DNA of 64,000 bases from Daphnia pulex. Taxonomy: Eukaryota > Arthropoda > Branchiopoda > Diplostraca > Daphniidae. Position numbers and translations under genes: made by a program. Below the pieces are notes generated by a model. That model did no database searches and had not been told where the DNA came from. It saw nothing but the letters and a program-made list of their open reading frames with translations. The stretch spans positions 7,348,501 to 7,412,500 of the forward strand of contig NC_060021.1 of the NCBI RefSeq assembly GCF_021134715.1, read 5' to 3'. This document shows positions 1 through 11,549 of the stretch, piece after piece. How positions within the stretch are numbered: the first letter of the stretch is position 1; each line of letters starts with the position of its first letter.

Positions 1-36
1 TTTTATCAAGCGTCTTTTCTCCCCTCTAACGTGTAG

Positions 37-2394
37 GCTTAACTGATGACATCACGGCTTTTACATCTTCCGTCGCCCATCTTTACTCTCATCTCACGAA
101 ACCTATTTTAGATCTGGTTCTTATCACCATTTCACTCTACAATATTGGAAAGGGAATGGGAGGATCCGGGGTACCTGGTATGGAATTTTACTACTTTTTT
201 TCTTTATTTTTTTAATTTGCAGTTGTATATTTTTTTTAAAGAAAAAAACTAATAAAATTGTTCTCGTTAAAGGTCCACTTTTGGCAGCTACTGTTATCTT
301 CCTAACTGGTCAAATTTTGAAGGCCGTTTCGCCCAAATTTGGAAAACTGGTAGCGGATGAAGCCAACCTGAAAGGTTATTTACGCTACATTCATTCGCGA
401 ATCATCGCCAATGCGGAAGAAATTGCTTTCTATAATGGGCACAAGGTATCATTATAGCACCGTGTCCCTTCACACATGAATGATGTCCCTTTTGCTAACT
501 GAAATTTGTCGAGGCCATTAGGTTGAGTTGAATCACTTGAACCGAGCCTACAAAGCCGTCTGCGACCAAATGATATCCATTTTCTCTCAAAGACTGTGGT
601 ACATTATGCTGGAGCAGTTTTTGATGAAGTATGTTTGGTCTGGTACAGGAATGGTTATGGTCTCGATTCCCATCATTCTCGGCAACAAAGGTTCGGGATT
701 GTCTCTCAAATTTTCTTGCACTACATTTTTGACTTTTTATTGTTTTATGTACTGCAGACCAGGAACATAGCAAAGACGGAGGTGTGAGTTCTAGAACGCA
801 ATATTTTACAACGGCCAAAAACATGCTAGCCTCCGGCGCTGATGCCGTAGAACGCTTGATGACATCTTACAAAGTGCGTATGACATTCCTACACGAACTG
901 AGAAATCAACAGAATCCTAATTAGTTGTGCTTTTGCAATGCAAATTAGGAAATCGTGGAGCTAGCGGGTTACACATCTCGCGTTGGAAACATGTTGGATG
1001 TTTTTGAGGAAGTCGGACGGGGCCATTACGAAAAGCCATCCATCAAGGGCAATTCAAAATCGGGACAGAGACAGTGGGAGACCCTTCGATTGACTGTGAA
1101 AAATGGTCTACCCATTGCCACGGGTATAAAAACGATAGACGATAGCAATAAAAAAAAAGTCCTTCAAATCAAATTCAAACATTGCAAAACAAATTGTTCA
1201 TTTTAGGTGAGTTGACTGAATATTCTGACGGAGTTATTTCCCTGGATGACGTTCCAATTGTGACACCAAATTTCGATGTTGTCGTCCCCTCATTATCCTT
1301 GAAGGTAACGCGCGGTTGGATTCAGTGCATAGCCTAACCGTTGCACCGGGTTTTGAAACTTTCACTTTTTGTGACGCAGGTTGTCAAGGGTATGCATCTC
1401 TTGATAACTGGACCGAACGGTTGCGGAAAAAGCTCTCTGTTGCGTATCCTCAGTGGCTTGTGGCCCGTTTATAGAGGCAAATTACATAAGCCCCCAACGG
1501 AGGACATGTTTTACATCCCGCAACGGTCGGTCTCTTTTGTTGACTTAACTCGTAACAACTGACAACTAAAACCTTTGTGATTCTAATTTACTTTTTTTTC
1601 CCTAACGCATTATAGCCCCTACATGTCTATCGGCAGTTTAAGGGACCAGATTATTTATCCCGACACGCTAGAAGAGATGAAAAACAAGCGAATTACGGAC
1701 GAACATTTAGATGAGATTTTACAGCAGGTTCACCTTGCTCACATCGTTCGACGTGAAGGTGGCTGGGATGCAGCAGCTGATTGGAAAGATGTCCTCTCAG
1801 GAGGCGAAAAACAACGGATGGGAATGGCCAGGCTTTTTTATCATAAGTAAACATTAAGGGATTTTCATTATCTCAAGTCCAACTATAGCTCAATATCTTT
1901 CCCACAGACCGCAGTTTGCCTTGCTGGACGAGTGTACTAGCGCAGTCAGCATTGACGTCGAAAGCCAAATTTATCAAGCTGCCAAAGATGCTGATATTAC
2001 ACTTCTCACTATCACCCATCGCCCATCTTTATGGTGTGTTCAAAAAAATATCCAAAAATTCTGCTAGTTGAAATTACGCAATCGGATTGTATTTTTTGTA
2101 GGAAATTCCATACGCATCTGCTTCAATTTGATGGTGAAGGCAAGTGGACTTTGGAGCCATTGAATACTGAAACCCGGCTTACGCTCAAGGAAGAGAAACA
2201 GCGTTTGGAGGCGCAGCTGTCTGGCATTCCTCGTATACAGGATCGTCTGAAGGTGACCTTGCCAACTGGTTTGTGCCAATTTCGTGTTAACTAACAATTT
2301 TTTTACTTCTAACAACAAAAAACAGGAATTGTGCGTTCTTTTGGGAGAAGACTCGTCTACACAAGAGGAAGTGGAGTCCAACTCTTCCGATTGA
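37..2394 (+). CDS. Abcd1: Peroxisomal ABC half-transporter, ABCD1/ABCD2 type (3' part)
   Basis: ATP-binding cassette subfamily D half-transporter, which in this family dimerises in the peroxisomal membrane to import very-long-chain fatty acyl-CoA. The 5' end lies outside the window. Exons read: 37-177, 273-445, 522-690, 758-873, 949-1123, 1207-1304, 1380-1525, 1616-1846, 1908-2033, 2102-2252, 2326-2394. The first five carry the C-terminal half of the membrane domain, including [16 protein letters not shown] and [10 protein letters not shown]. The nucleotide-binding domain follows with Walker [10 protein letters not shown], the signature [12 protein letters not shown], Walker [13 protein letters not shown] and the H-loop ITHRP. 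The frame is open across all joins and ends at TGA 2392-2394. The sequence is closer to ABCD1/2 than to ABCD3, but one invertebrate gene may represent both ABCD1 and ABCD2. Confidence 0.93.
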
Positions 2395-3424
2395 TTCAAC
2401 CCATCAAATTCAGTTCAGTTTTTCATGTTTAGCTGAGGAAAAATCATTCAGCAAACTTTACCCTCTTAGTCAATTAATTATGAATTATGATTTAAAAACA
2501 ACATGCGGTGTGATAGCGCGTTAGTCCCAGTCGCTCAGAAAACATATTTTTTGGGGTTCTAGGTTTAGATAGAATACTCCTTTTTTTTCAGTTTTTTTCA
2601 ACAATATTTCCAAATTTAAATTTCCTTGTTAGTTTTTTTGTTGGCTGGCTGGAACCTAGAACCAGTTTCGATTCCTTCTCCCAATTGTACTAGTCCAATT
2701 TGACGGGCACATGTTTTCGGCATATTAACAGTGCTACGTGAAACCCCGTCGTTATTTTTAATTATTTAGTAAAATCCCTTGTTGTTTTGCAAATGACGGA
2801 TCTTTACTGACATTTGCTCGAAATCGTTCATGATAGAAATTACTCCACATTTTCTTTAATCAGGGTCAAAATTGCTGATGATTACGAGAAGGAAGCCGCA
2901 ACCGGAAAACATTTTTGTTGTTAGATTTTAAAAAAAAAAAAAAACCCTTTCACTCAGCAGCACCCAATTGAGACATAATATTTCAATTACGTAATTATCT
3001 TTAGTCACAATTGTTATTCAACTCGAAAGCCAGAAACATCGTGCCATCGTTTCAATTTGTGGAACTTTTATGGCTGGCCGTTTTTCTTTCAAATTTACGC
3101 GGTATTTTACCATGTCAGTCACTTTTCTTTAAGGGCATTGCTTGATCCTGTACAACTTGTTCTTTACTTGATTAGTTTAGTGAAAAATAAATAGATATGC
3201 TGTATATCAATATTTTAGCCTTCAACTCCACTCGCAGTTATTTACATAATATACACGCAATCGGCAGTTCCCATTTCCGCATAAACAATAAACAAAAGAT
3301 CACGTGATTATAATAAAAAAAGTGATTTGATGCGTTGCCGCTAGATGTCGTTTCAAGTTTGAAGCCATCTAGCGCGATCGCCAAGACTTTGGTGCCCAGC
3401 GAATGAAAGGGAAAAAAATAATAA
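2395..3424. other. Intergenic: ABCD 3' flank and Raf upstream region
   Basis: AT-rich, with poly-T and poly-A runs (a 15-base A run near 2930-2944). An AATAAA lies at 3186-3191, late for the ABCD gene but usable as its poly(A) signal. No coding exon was recognised. The Raf promoter should lie in the last few hundred bases, but no TATA box is evident. Confidence 0.6.
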
Positions 3425-6400
3425 ATGGAAGAAGAAGGGGGAGAGAAAAAAAATCGGTCCAAGATGGCCGTGAACGAGACTCTTCTCGGCAGTACAATGA
3501 CGAATTTCACCCTTCCCAGCCCTAAAAGACATCGCAAATATGAAGAAACAGGAACGATTCACGATGAGGTGACTATCTATTTACAGTGTTGTTTGGTTCG
3601 CTCGAAGAATGACATCCAGGAAAGAGATCTCTGAGAAATGTCATTTCGTTTCACTTTCCACCGGGATGTTTGGCTTTATTCTTTTTGACGCTATCGAAGC
3701 ATTCCATCTGCAAAATTAATTCATATCGAAGAGGACCATTCCCGAAAACAAAGTGCTCCAAAAAAGAATCCCAATGGTTTGATCGCTTTAAGTGGAAAAG
3801 TTTCTTGGGAACACTGTCCCACTGAATTGTTTTGATTCAGTGACAGCCTCAAAACAGACATTCAATATCATATCAATTGAGGTCCATCATTGAGCATCAA
3901 CTTCAAAATGCCTACTTATCTTTTCAATAGTGTTTTGCTTGATACAAGGCTTTCTAATTCATTGTTTCTTGTGTTTTCTTTGCAGCTGCGGAACATTCAA
4001 AGTGTCATTCGCCTCACCAAAGAAAATATTGATGCGCTCAATGCACAGTTTGCTGGATTCCAACACCCACCCTTGATGTACATAGCTGTAAGTGCAATTC
4101 AGTTTTCTTTAGTTCCACCCCTCAATTTCCCTTCTGAAAGCTCATTTATCATCAAAAGTCGAATAAAACTACATTTGCAGATTTTCCATAGCGCAGCCAG
4201 TTTTTCCACTAAAACATAGCTGTCTTTGAACAAATCTATAATCTCTATGTCCTACTCATTTCATTATGACATCAGAATGACTTGGTTTTTGTTTTTCAAT
4301 AGGAATACAATGAATTGACAAGCAAATTGCACGAATTCAAAGCCCGAGAGCAAGAACTCATCGAAAGAGTAAGCGCAGCTACGGCATCCAATGGACGACA
4401 AAGTCCTGGTGGTCACGAGTTGGAAGATTGTTCCGATGCTGAATTGCCACCACACCTCAAAACAGGATTTGGGCCAGATGGAGGTGGTCATCATCATGGA
4501 CACCAGCAACAACAAATTCATCATCAACAACAAGCTCCCGGTCCGCCTTTAATTGCTATCCCTCCTCCTCCTCGATCACCTCTAAAGTCGGTAGTGCGAG
4601 CATACCTGCCCAACGAGCAACGGACGATCGTACAAGTCAAACCCGGCCAAACTGTGCGTGAAGCCCTTTCAAAAGCTATGAAGCTGCGCAAGCTGGACCC
4701 GTCCACGTGCGCGGTCTATCGATGCACACAGCCTGAGGTATTACAAAACAAGTTACACGCATAACAATAATGTCAATATTCCCCCATTTTTCTCCCCAAA
4801 GGTTAAAGTACAATGGGATGCCGATATAGCTTCAGTCGAAGGTGGAGAGATTCGTGTTAAACTTAAGGATAATTTCTCAGCCACAACCAGCATATCTCAC
4901 AATTTCGTAAGTTTACAAAAAATCAGACGACATTGGTTTACATTTCAATCGTTAATTTAAAACTTGATTTGAAAAGGTGCGCAAAACATTCTTTTCTTTG
5001 GCTTACTGCGAATCCTGCCGACGCCTGCTCTTTCAAGGCTTCTATTGTCGGACGTGCGGATATCGTTTTCATCAGCGTTGCGCTGCAGCCGTCCCTCCCT
5101 TGTGCAATCCGGCTCACGTAGCCGAAAACACACTCCTACAGATGTGAGTAATCGTGTCGTAAAAGGAAATTGCGTTGGTACATCGTTGCGAGTCTGCTCT
5201 CATCCAATTTTCGCGTTCAAAAGCGTAGAGTGAAAATTTGATTGCATACCTAGAAGACCTTGGCCATAGTTTGAGATCAAAAGACTACGCTGAAGGTCTT
5301 CTAAGTACTTGGGAATTTTTTTTCTTGGAATTAAATTTAGGGGCGTTTTTTTGTCAGCAACAGAAACATTTTTGCTTTTACTTTTGTTAAATTATCAAGT
5401 TCCAGAAAGATTTAAAAAATGGCGAATTTCAAACATTCAATGACCTAATCCTGATTTGTATGGAATATTTGATAGGTTAATATCGTGTCCAGAGGGCCCC
5501 GTACCGTACCCGTACACAGCCGGCCTTACATACCCGCCGACATTCCAGCCGATGCAGATTCCTCGACGCCACCCTCCACCTCTAGCCCAAAGAGAACGAT
5601 CAACATCGGCTCCTAACGTTTGTTACAATATGGTCGGCAATCAAGGCGGCATCGATACCGCGTTAGAGGATTGGTCCTATCGTATCAAAGCTCACAACCT
5701 TGCTGCAACAGGTACGCCAAATTTTCATTATTCTTTTGCAAGTGTTTTATTTATTTTTTAAATCGGCTTGTAAGATGAAGTGGCTGACTCCGTCTTAAAA
5801 TCCCTAACATTGATTCACAATTTTTTGTTTTCGTTTTTATCAACCAAATTATTAAGTGCACGAAATTTTATTTTTTTTTTGCCTCGTTTACATTTGGTTT
5901 TCTTTTCTTTCCGTTTGCCTGTTGCAAATTTTCGTTAAATCCACACAAAAAAAAACCCGAAAACAAAACCCAAAACCATCGAATCCGCTGTGTGTGGGGA
6001 ATCCTGCGTGTACACAAAACCACTGAAACCCGACCTTAAAATCCTCAAACAAAACAAACAAAAAACCACAGAAGCTGGCCTGATCAGTTTAACACGTTTG
6101 GTACAAAACGGCGGAGGCCGGAGCAACAGCAACAAAGGCTTGAATGGCATCCGGGAAGAGCAGCATGAGAATCAGCCCCCTGAGCCGCAACAGCAACAAC
6201 AACAGGCGCATGTTCCCGGGAGGCATGCCTGGGCTCTCCCGTTCACCAACCTGGCTATCGGACTTACGTTGCCCACCTGTGCGTAACCTAACCCCCAAGT
6301 CATTTTTTTTTTCACCTCAGTTTTTCGCGATTATTTTCTGTCCGTCTTATGAATTTGTATTGGATCCAAAATCATAAAAGAACTAATAATCAACAACTCT

Positions 6401-8336
6401 AGTTGCCCTAGTAAAACAACAAAAATCCCAATTCTTGAATTGCGCTTTTCTGCTGATTTTGGATCGTCAATGAAAATGCTTCGACCTTGCTTGCTTCATT
6501 TCCTCCTTTACGTCACCCCTTCTGCACTTCGATTCATATTTGCTTCTACCTTTAATTTACAAATTTTTTTGAGTTTTTTTTTAATTGTTATTTTATTTGA
6601 ACCGCTAATTTGACGCAATTTACTATCACGTTTTTGCATGCTTCGCGCCTTTTGTTAAATCACCACCAGCCAACAACAGCTACTTCCACCGAGGTAAATT
6701 TCAAAGGGCAGACAGTCGTCATTTAACTGAACTTTTTAAAATATTCGTTGGATCAAAAAATGGGGTCGATGTTTCAAACTAATAATCCGCTTCTTAACTT
6801 GATAGTAACAAATTTCATGGGAGGCGGCGGAAGCGGAGGCAACGGAGGAGCCCCACCCACCCTGAGTGGTCTTGGCGGAGCTTCCAGTCCGGGTAGCAGT
6901 CCGACTAAACCGTCGCATAGTCACAGTGCACAGGCCAGCCCAACCAATACTTTACGGCCATGGAGACCACGAGCAAGAAGCGCGGACGAAAGTAGCAAAA
7001 AGGTACAACTCAAAAGGTGGAAAAGTAACAAAAAGTGGATGATTTATCATATTGAAATCAACAGGTGCGAGCGTCTCGCGAATCGATCGAAGATTGGGAG
7101 ATTCCCGCAGACGAGATCCTCATTGGGCCGCGCATTGGTTCTGGCTCCTTCGGAACTGTATATCGCGGACACTGGCACGGCCCAGTCGCTGTCAAAACCC
7201 TCAATGTCAAAGATCCGACACCAGCTCAGTTACAGGCATTCAAAAACGAAGTGGCAGTGTTGCGGAAAACCAGGCAAGTGTTCACATCAGTTGTACTAAG
7301 CAATTAATACTCGTTAATGAACACAATTCATTTAATGGAACCATTTTTCCCGTTAGACATGTCAACATTTTACTCTTTATGGGTTGCGTGAGTAAGCCGC
7401 AATTAGCCATCGTGACGCAATGGTGTGAAGGTTCATCCCTGTACAAACATCTCCACGTTCTCGAGACCAAGTTCGAGCTTCTAACACTCATCGAAACAGC
7501 GCGTCAAACAGCTCAGGGCATGGAGTAAGTTGTGTCGCTAACCAATGTAGACGAGTGAATATTGAATTCTTCTTCTCGTCAATTTTTAGTTATCTTCACG
7601 CCAAGAACATTATCCATCGCGATCTTAAAAGCAACAATATATTCTTGCACGACGACCTAACTGTCAAGATTGGAGATTTCGGTCTTGCCACGGTCAAAAC
7701 ACGCTGGTCAGGATCTCATCAGTTTCAGCAACCTTCGGGTACTTGCTTTTTACCAAAAATTAAGGAAAACACATCCAATTCGTTTGTTTCTATGTTAGGA
7801 TCAATACTTTGGATGGCGCCGGAAGTGATACGCATGAAGGATGAAAATCCGTACAGTTTCCAGTCAGATGTGTACGCTTTCGGTGTTGTCCTCTATGAAC
7901 TGTTTAGTGGCCAGCTACCTTATTCGCACATCAGCAACAAAGATCAGGTATAATTCAATTAGGAATTCAAAAAGGAAAAAAAGTGGTGTTAAAAGTTCAA
8001 TCGAATATTTTCTAGATATTGTTCATGGTGGGCCGAGGATTCCTTCGTCCTGATTTGAGTCACGTTCGATCAGATACACCGAAAGCGCTTCGCAGGCTAC
8101 TGGAATCGTCGATCAAGTTTACGCGAGAGGAACGACCTCTTTTTCGCCAGATACTCGTCTCCCTCGAAAGTCTGTCTCGTTCCTTACCCAAAATCCATCG
8201 CTCCGCTTCGGAACCTACACTGAGTGGAAGTCATTTCCAATCAGAGGATATTTACTTCGCCTACGCCCTGCCCAAGACTCCTATGAACGCCCAATTCGGC
8301 GCCTTTCCTCTATTCAATACGGGAGGTGTCATTTGA
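3425..8336 (+). CDS. Raf: Raf serine/threonine kinase (B-Raf type)
   Basis: MAP kinase kinase kinase that is recruited by Ras-GTP and phosphorylates MEK. Exons: 3425-3568, 3986-4087, 4303-4737, 4802-4906, 4977-5143, 5476-5711, 6806-7002, 7065-7273, 7357-7524, 7590-7738, 7799-7947, 8016-8336; 793 aa. Order: a B-Raf-like N-terminal region ([16 protein letters not shown]), the Ras-binding domain ([20 protein letters not shown]), a C1 zinc finger ([13 protein letters not shown]...HQRCAA), a serine-rich linker with the 14-3-3-like RERSTSAPN, then the kinase domain. Kinase motifs are [37 protein letters not shown] and APEVIR, and the tail holds a second 14-3-3 site (RSASEPT). ATG 3425 opens the first exon; an in-frame ATG at 3464 is a possible alternative start. 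The intron after 7273 is GC-AG. Confidence 0.95.
6072..6278 (+). other. Raf: Candidate in-frame cassette exon of Raf
   Basis: Within the 1.1 kb intron between Raf exons 5476-5711 and 6806-7002, the stretch between CACAG (ending 6071) and a good donor GTGCGT (6279) is exactly 207 nt. It enters and leaves in phase 1 and has no stop in that phase. It would add 69 residues, including a Q-rich run, between the C1 domain and the kinase domain. The acceptor is weak because the 30 bases before it are A/C-rich instead of pyrimidine-rich. Direct splicing 5711 to 6806 also keeps the frame, so the exon may be optional or unused. Confidence 0.4.
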
Positions 8337-10720
8337 AAAGGAAAAAATAACTGGAAAGAAGAAACTAAACCAACAAACTGGAGAAACCGGAATTTTAATC
8401 GATAATTACGTTTAGGAATTCTGCCATTGCGACGCCACTCCTGCCCACTCTTCTTCGTTTCTCTATACTCAAGTTCAAAATATTGTTTCCCTTCTTAAGC
8501 TTTAATTGATAAAAACAAAACAAAAACAGACATACCATAGTCGACGATCCCGTTTTTTTCTTTTCTTTTAAATCAATATTATTTTTTTAGAGGAGTTCGT
8601 GACACTACCTTCAGACAACTCCGATCCTAGCATAGGAATGTACTGTACACAATATTATTGGCACCGTTGGTTGTGTTGTGTAGACTACAAATTGACTGTC
8701 CCCCCCACTCTGCTCGTACACCGGATATATCTATTGTACCTTCTGTCGTCCGTTAGCCCCCAAATCCTTCACCTGTTGACGAGAGCCGTGAAACTTCTCG
8801 CACACTTCAGACTCTTTTCCTTTTTAAAAAAAAAACTTCTCTGTTCCTCCGCCCGGCGCTGTTCATTAAATCCTAATTACTACTATTCCCTCCACCCGAT
8901 ATATGCTCCCTATTCTTCAACTCTCTTTCTCAAAATTCTTCGGTTTCGTGCATGTGTATGTTCCATGTTTTTGTTCTCCCCCTCCCCTCACCCCTAATCC
9001 TTCGTCACGTACAATTCGTCGTCTTGTGCGAAATATGAACATTTCAAGTCCAGCCTACCATGCGAGGTATCCCTGCTACTCGGGGGGAAAGAAGACTGAC
9101 AAAGCAAGAAATACCACAAAACAAAATTGTATCCCTCCACGTTGACGTTATGTATAGGCGAAAACAAAAAACCGAAAAATTAAGACTAATTCAAGAACAC
9201 AAAACAACAAAAAAAGAATAGGTACCAACGGAGAAACAAAAAGAAAAGAAAACATTTAAGTGAATATCCTAGCTGGTTTTCCTGTCCACTTGTGTAATGC
9301 TTTCCTCTCCTCTGCTGTATATATACCCCCGACCGTTGCGATAAACCATTCAAATAAACATGAAATGCCTCAAATTCAACTCTACACTCTTTGTCTTTGT
9401 CGGTTCTTTCCTTTTAAAAAGATGAACACGCTGCGTATCTCTTTGAGCTTCGTTACAATTAAAACCATGTGTCACCAAATAATTATCTTTTCGACAAACT
9501 GATAACAGGCCTGCAACTGGACGTGAATGATTGACGAACCAACAAGAGATGCGACACACGTTCTAATCAGGATCCAGAGGGGAAATGACAATCGGACTAA
9601 AGCTTGAATGAAATAACATCGTTCCTACCTTTATAAATGACTGACGGCCAGGTGATGCAGAGGAATCTGAAGTGCAGTTTAGAAATGTGGTAGGGCAACA
9701 TTTCTGATGGGATGTCTCTCGAGTAGTCATTTGCTGTCCTCCTGTAATTAATTGTAGGGTATTTTAATTTATGTTTGATGATCTTTAAAATTTGTCTATA
9801 AACTTTCAATGAATCAAAGAGCAATCTTGAGAAAGAACTACCACATGGTAATTGGAGCACACCCTCAACATTTTCACAAGAAGCCAAGCAAGCATGCAAA
9901 AAGCTAAAGCACACGTCCCGCACACCATCATACACGTGCAAGATTTTTCTAGGTGATTTAAGGGTCATAGTTGTTCAGTGTTCACCAACTGAATCATTTT
10001 TTCTGACTCACCCCTTCAGTTACTTTTGTAGAATCAGTTTTCAAAAAGGGGAAGGGTCATCAAACAAAAAGAAAATTACCTGCACCAACCACGTGGATCG
10101 ACACTTGATCACTAGTAATTTAACGCAAATATCACAAAAGTTTCTCTTTCAAGTTCATGATGAATTTAACACTTTCGTTAACCGAATTCTGACGGTCGCT
10201 TATCTGAAAAATTTGAATATTATGGACAACGTGCACATTCGGCGCTCAAACTGGAAAGACTGCCGAATGTCGAATGAGATAAGGATTTCCAATTTCCATT
10301 CCTCTTACTTGAGATGCTGCATTGCCAAAAAGGTTTTATGAAACAAAGCATGTGATTTATTTTACAATTTTAGAGCTTATTTTTTTTTTGCAAATCACAT
10401 ATTCACATATTCACATCGTTATTCGTAGAATCGTAACGGCCAAAATAGAACAAAAAAAGAATAACATTGACATCCAGAGCCTAGCGGCAATTAGCGAAAT
10501 TACAGAAATGATTACTCTTCGTCACCAGCGACTTTACTATTTTGCAAATTATATTTTCAATACTATTTAGTAAATCCAGTTAATACATGAATAATAATTT
10601 TAAAATTCCGCTTTAACTAAATTTATAACTAAAATTACATCAAATTAATTTGTTCCCAAGTAAAATCAAGATTTAAAGTGCCAAAATGCACCTGCCAATA
10701 GAATCGTGCTCAAAGTAAGT
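8337..10720. other. Raf 3' UTR and long intergenic stretch
   Basis: About 1 kb after the Raf stop is T/C-rich and leads to an AATAAA at 9353-9358, a reasonable end for the Raf transcript. From about 9400 to 10700 no known protein family, RNA gene or repeat was recognised. A 123-codon open frame on the minus strand (9597-9968) matches nothing I know and is treated as unproven. Confidence 0.5.
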
Positions 10721-10728
10721 TATATAAG
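10721..10728 (+). promoter_or_regulatory. TATA box of orphan membrane gene, copy 1
   Basis: TATATAAG 65 bp before the ATG of the gene at 10793. The GCGGCTG that follows and the CACGATTCGATTCCTTCAA just before the ATG are also present in the paralog upstream of 31002. Confidence 0.6.
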
Positions 10729-10792
10729 AGCGGCTGTTCGACCAACCGAGAATAATTATTTGCATCCTACACCACGATTCGATTCCTTCAAC

Positions 10793-11113
10793 ATGTCTTC
10801 GACTAAAACGAGAATTTCATTCGAGGGTTGGATAACCATAACAGCTTTTGTTTTAATTGTGGCCACTGCAATCGGCATGATATGCGTTGATCAAGTTAAT
10901 CGAGCCTCGATAGAAGAATGCAACAAACGCATCGACTGTTCGTCGTCCCTGAATCCGCAGTCTGCTCAAATGAAAACAGATGAATCCTTGATCAGTGCCG
11001 CACCTGAAGGTAAATCTCCATCGCAACCAGAAACTCGCACAGAAACTTCCGGCATATATCTTCAAACGACTTCCATTCCACCGGAAAAGAGGGGATATAT
11101 CCTTTCCCGCTAA
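10793..11113 (+). CDS. Small single-pass membrane protein of unknown function, copy 1
   Basis: Unrecognised 106-residue protein in one exon, starting MSSTKTRISFEGW. Residues about 13-31 form one hydrophobic segment (ITITAFVLIVATAIGMICV), followed by a polar tail rich in S, T, P and E with two cysteines (CNKRIDC). The start is set by the conserved upstream block ending at the ATG and by agreement with the copy at 30664-31002, which begins MASETKTRISFEGW. The two proteins are nearly identical through the membrane segment and first 60-70 residues, then diverge. Copy 1 ends in a different frame at its C terminus (RGYILSR). Function cannot be assigned; the duplication argues that it is a real gene. 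Confidence 0.65.
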   Translation: MSSTKTRISFEGWITITAFVLIVATAIGMICVDQVNRASIEECNKRIDCSSSLNPQSAQMKTDESLISAAPEGKSPSQPETRTETSGIYLQTTSIPPEKRGYILSR

Positions 11114-11549
11114 AATCGACAGATGATTTTCTCTTCCCAAAGCGCGATCTATCCACTGAAATTAAACTCGCTTCAATATTCTTTGTTTGAATCAACTTCG
11201 CGACATGTCTCTTGATCAGACAGAATAAATGATTTTCTTTAAAAAAATGTTAAACAATCTTATTTTAAAATAATACTTTCATAAACCTTTCTCTTATTAC
11301 TTTAAAACCAATCTTCTATAAGGGTTACCATAACGTGTAGTTGGATGAATGGATATGGTTTTAAAACCATTTGGAAAATTTATCCTCACTAATATTTAGA
11401 ACAGTGTACCACCAAAGAGAATAAGGTGCTGTAAAACATTGTTCTTTTCCATTGATCTTCTAAACCAATTTCATTCGAAATCAACAATAGAAGAATTCTA
11501 CGTGAATGCCGAATAAGGCAGTTGTATTTGCCATGCTTGCGTGATGTCA
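11114..11549. other. Intergenic between orphan gene copy 1 and the ionotropic-receptor pair
   Basis: Convergent 3' flanks. AATAAA near 11225 fits the end of the orphan gene transcript. Otherwise AT-rich with nothing recognised. Confidence 0.5.
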
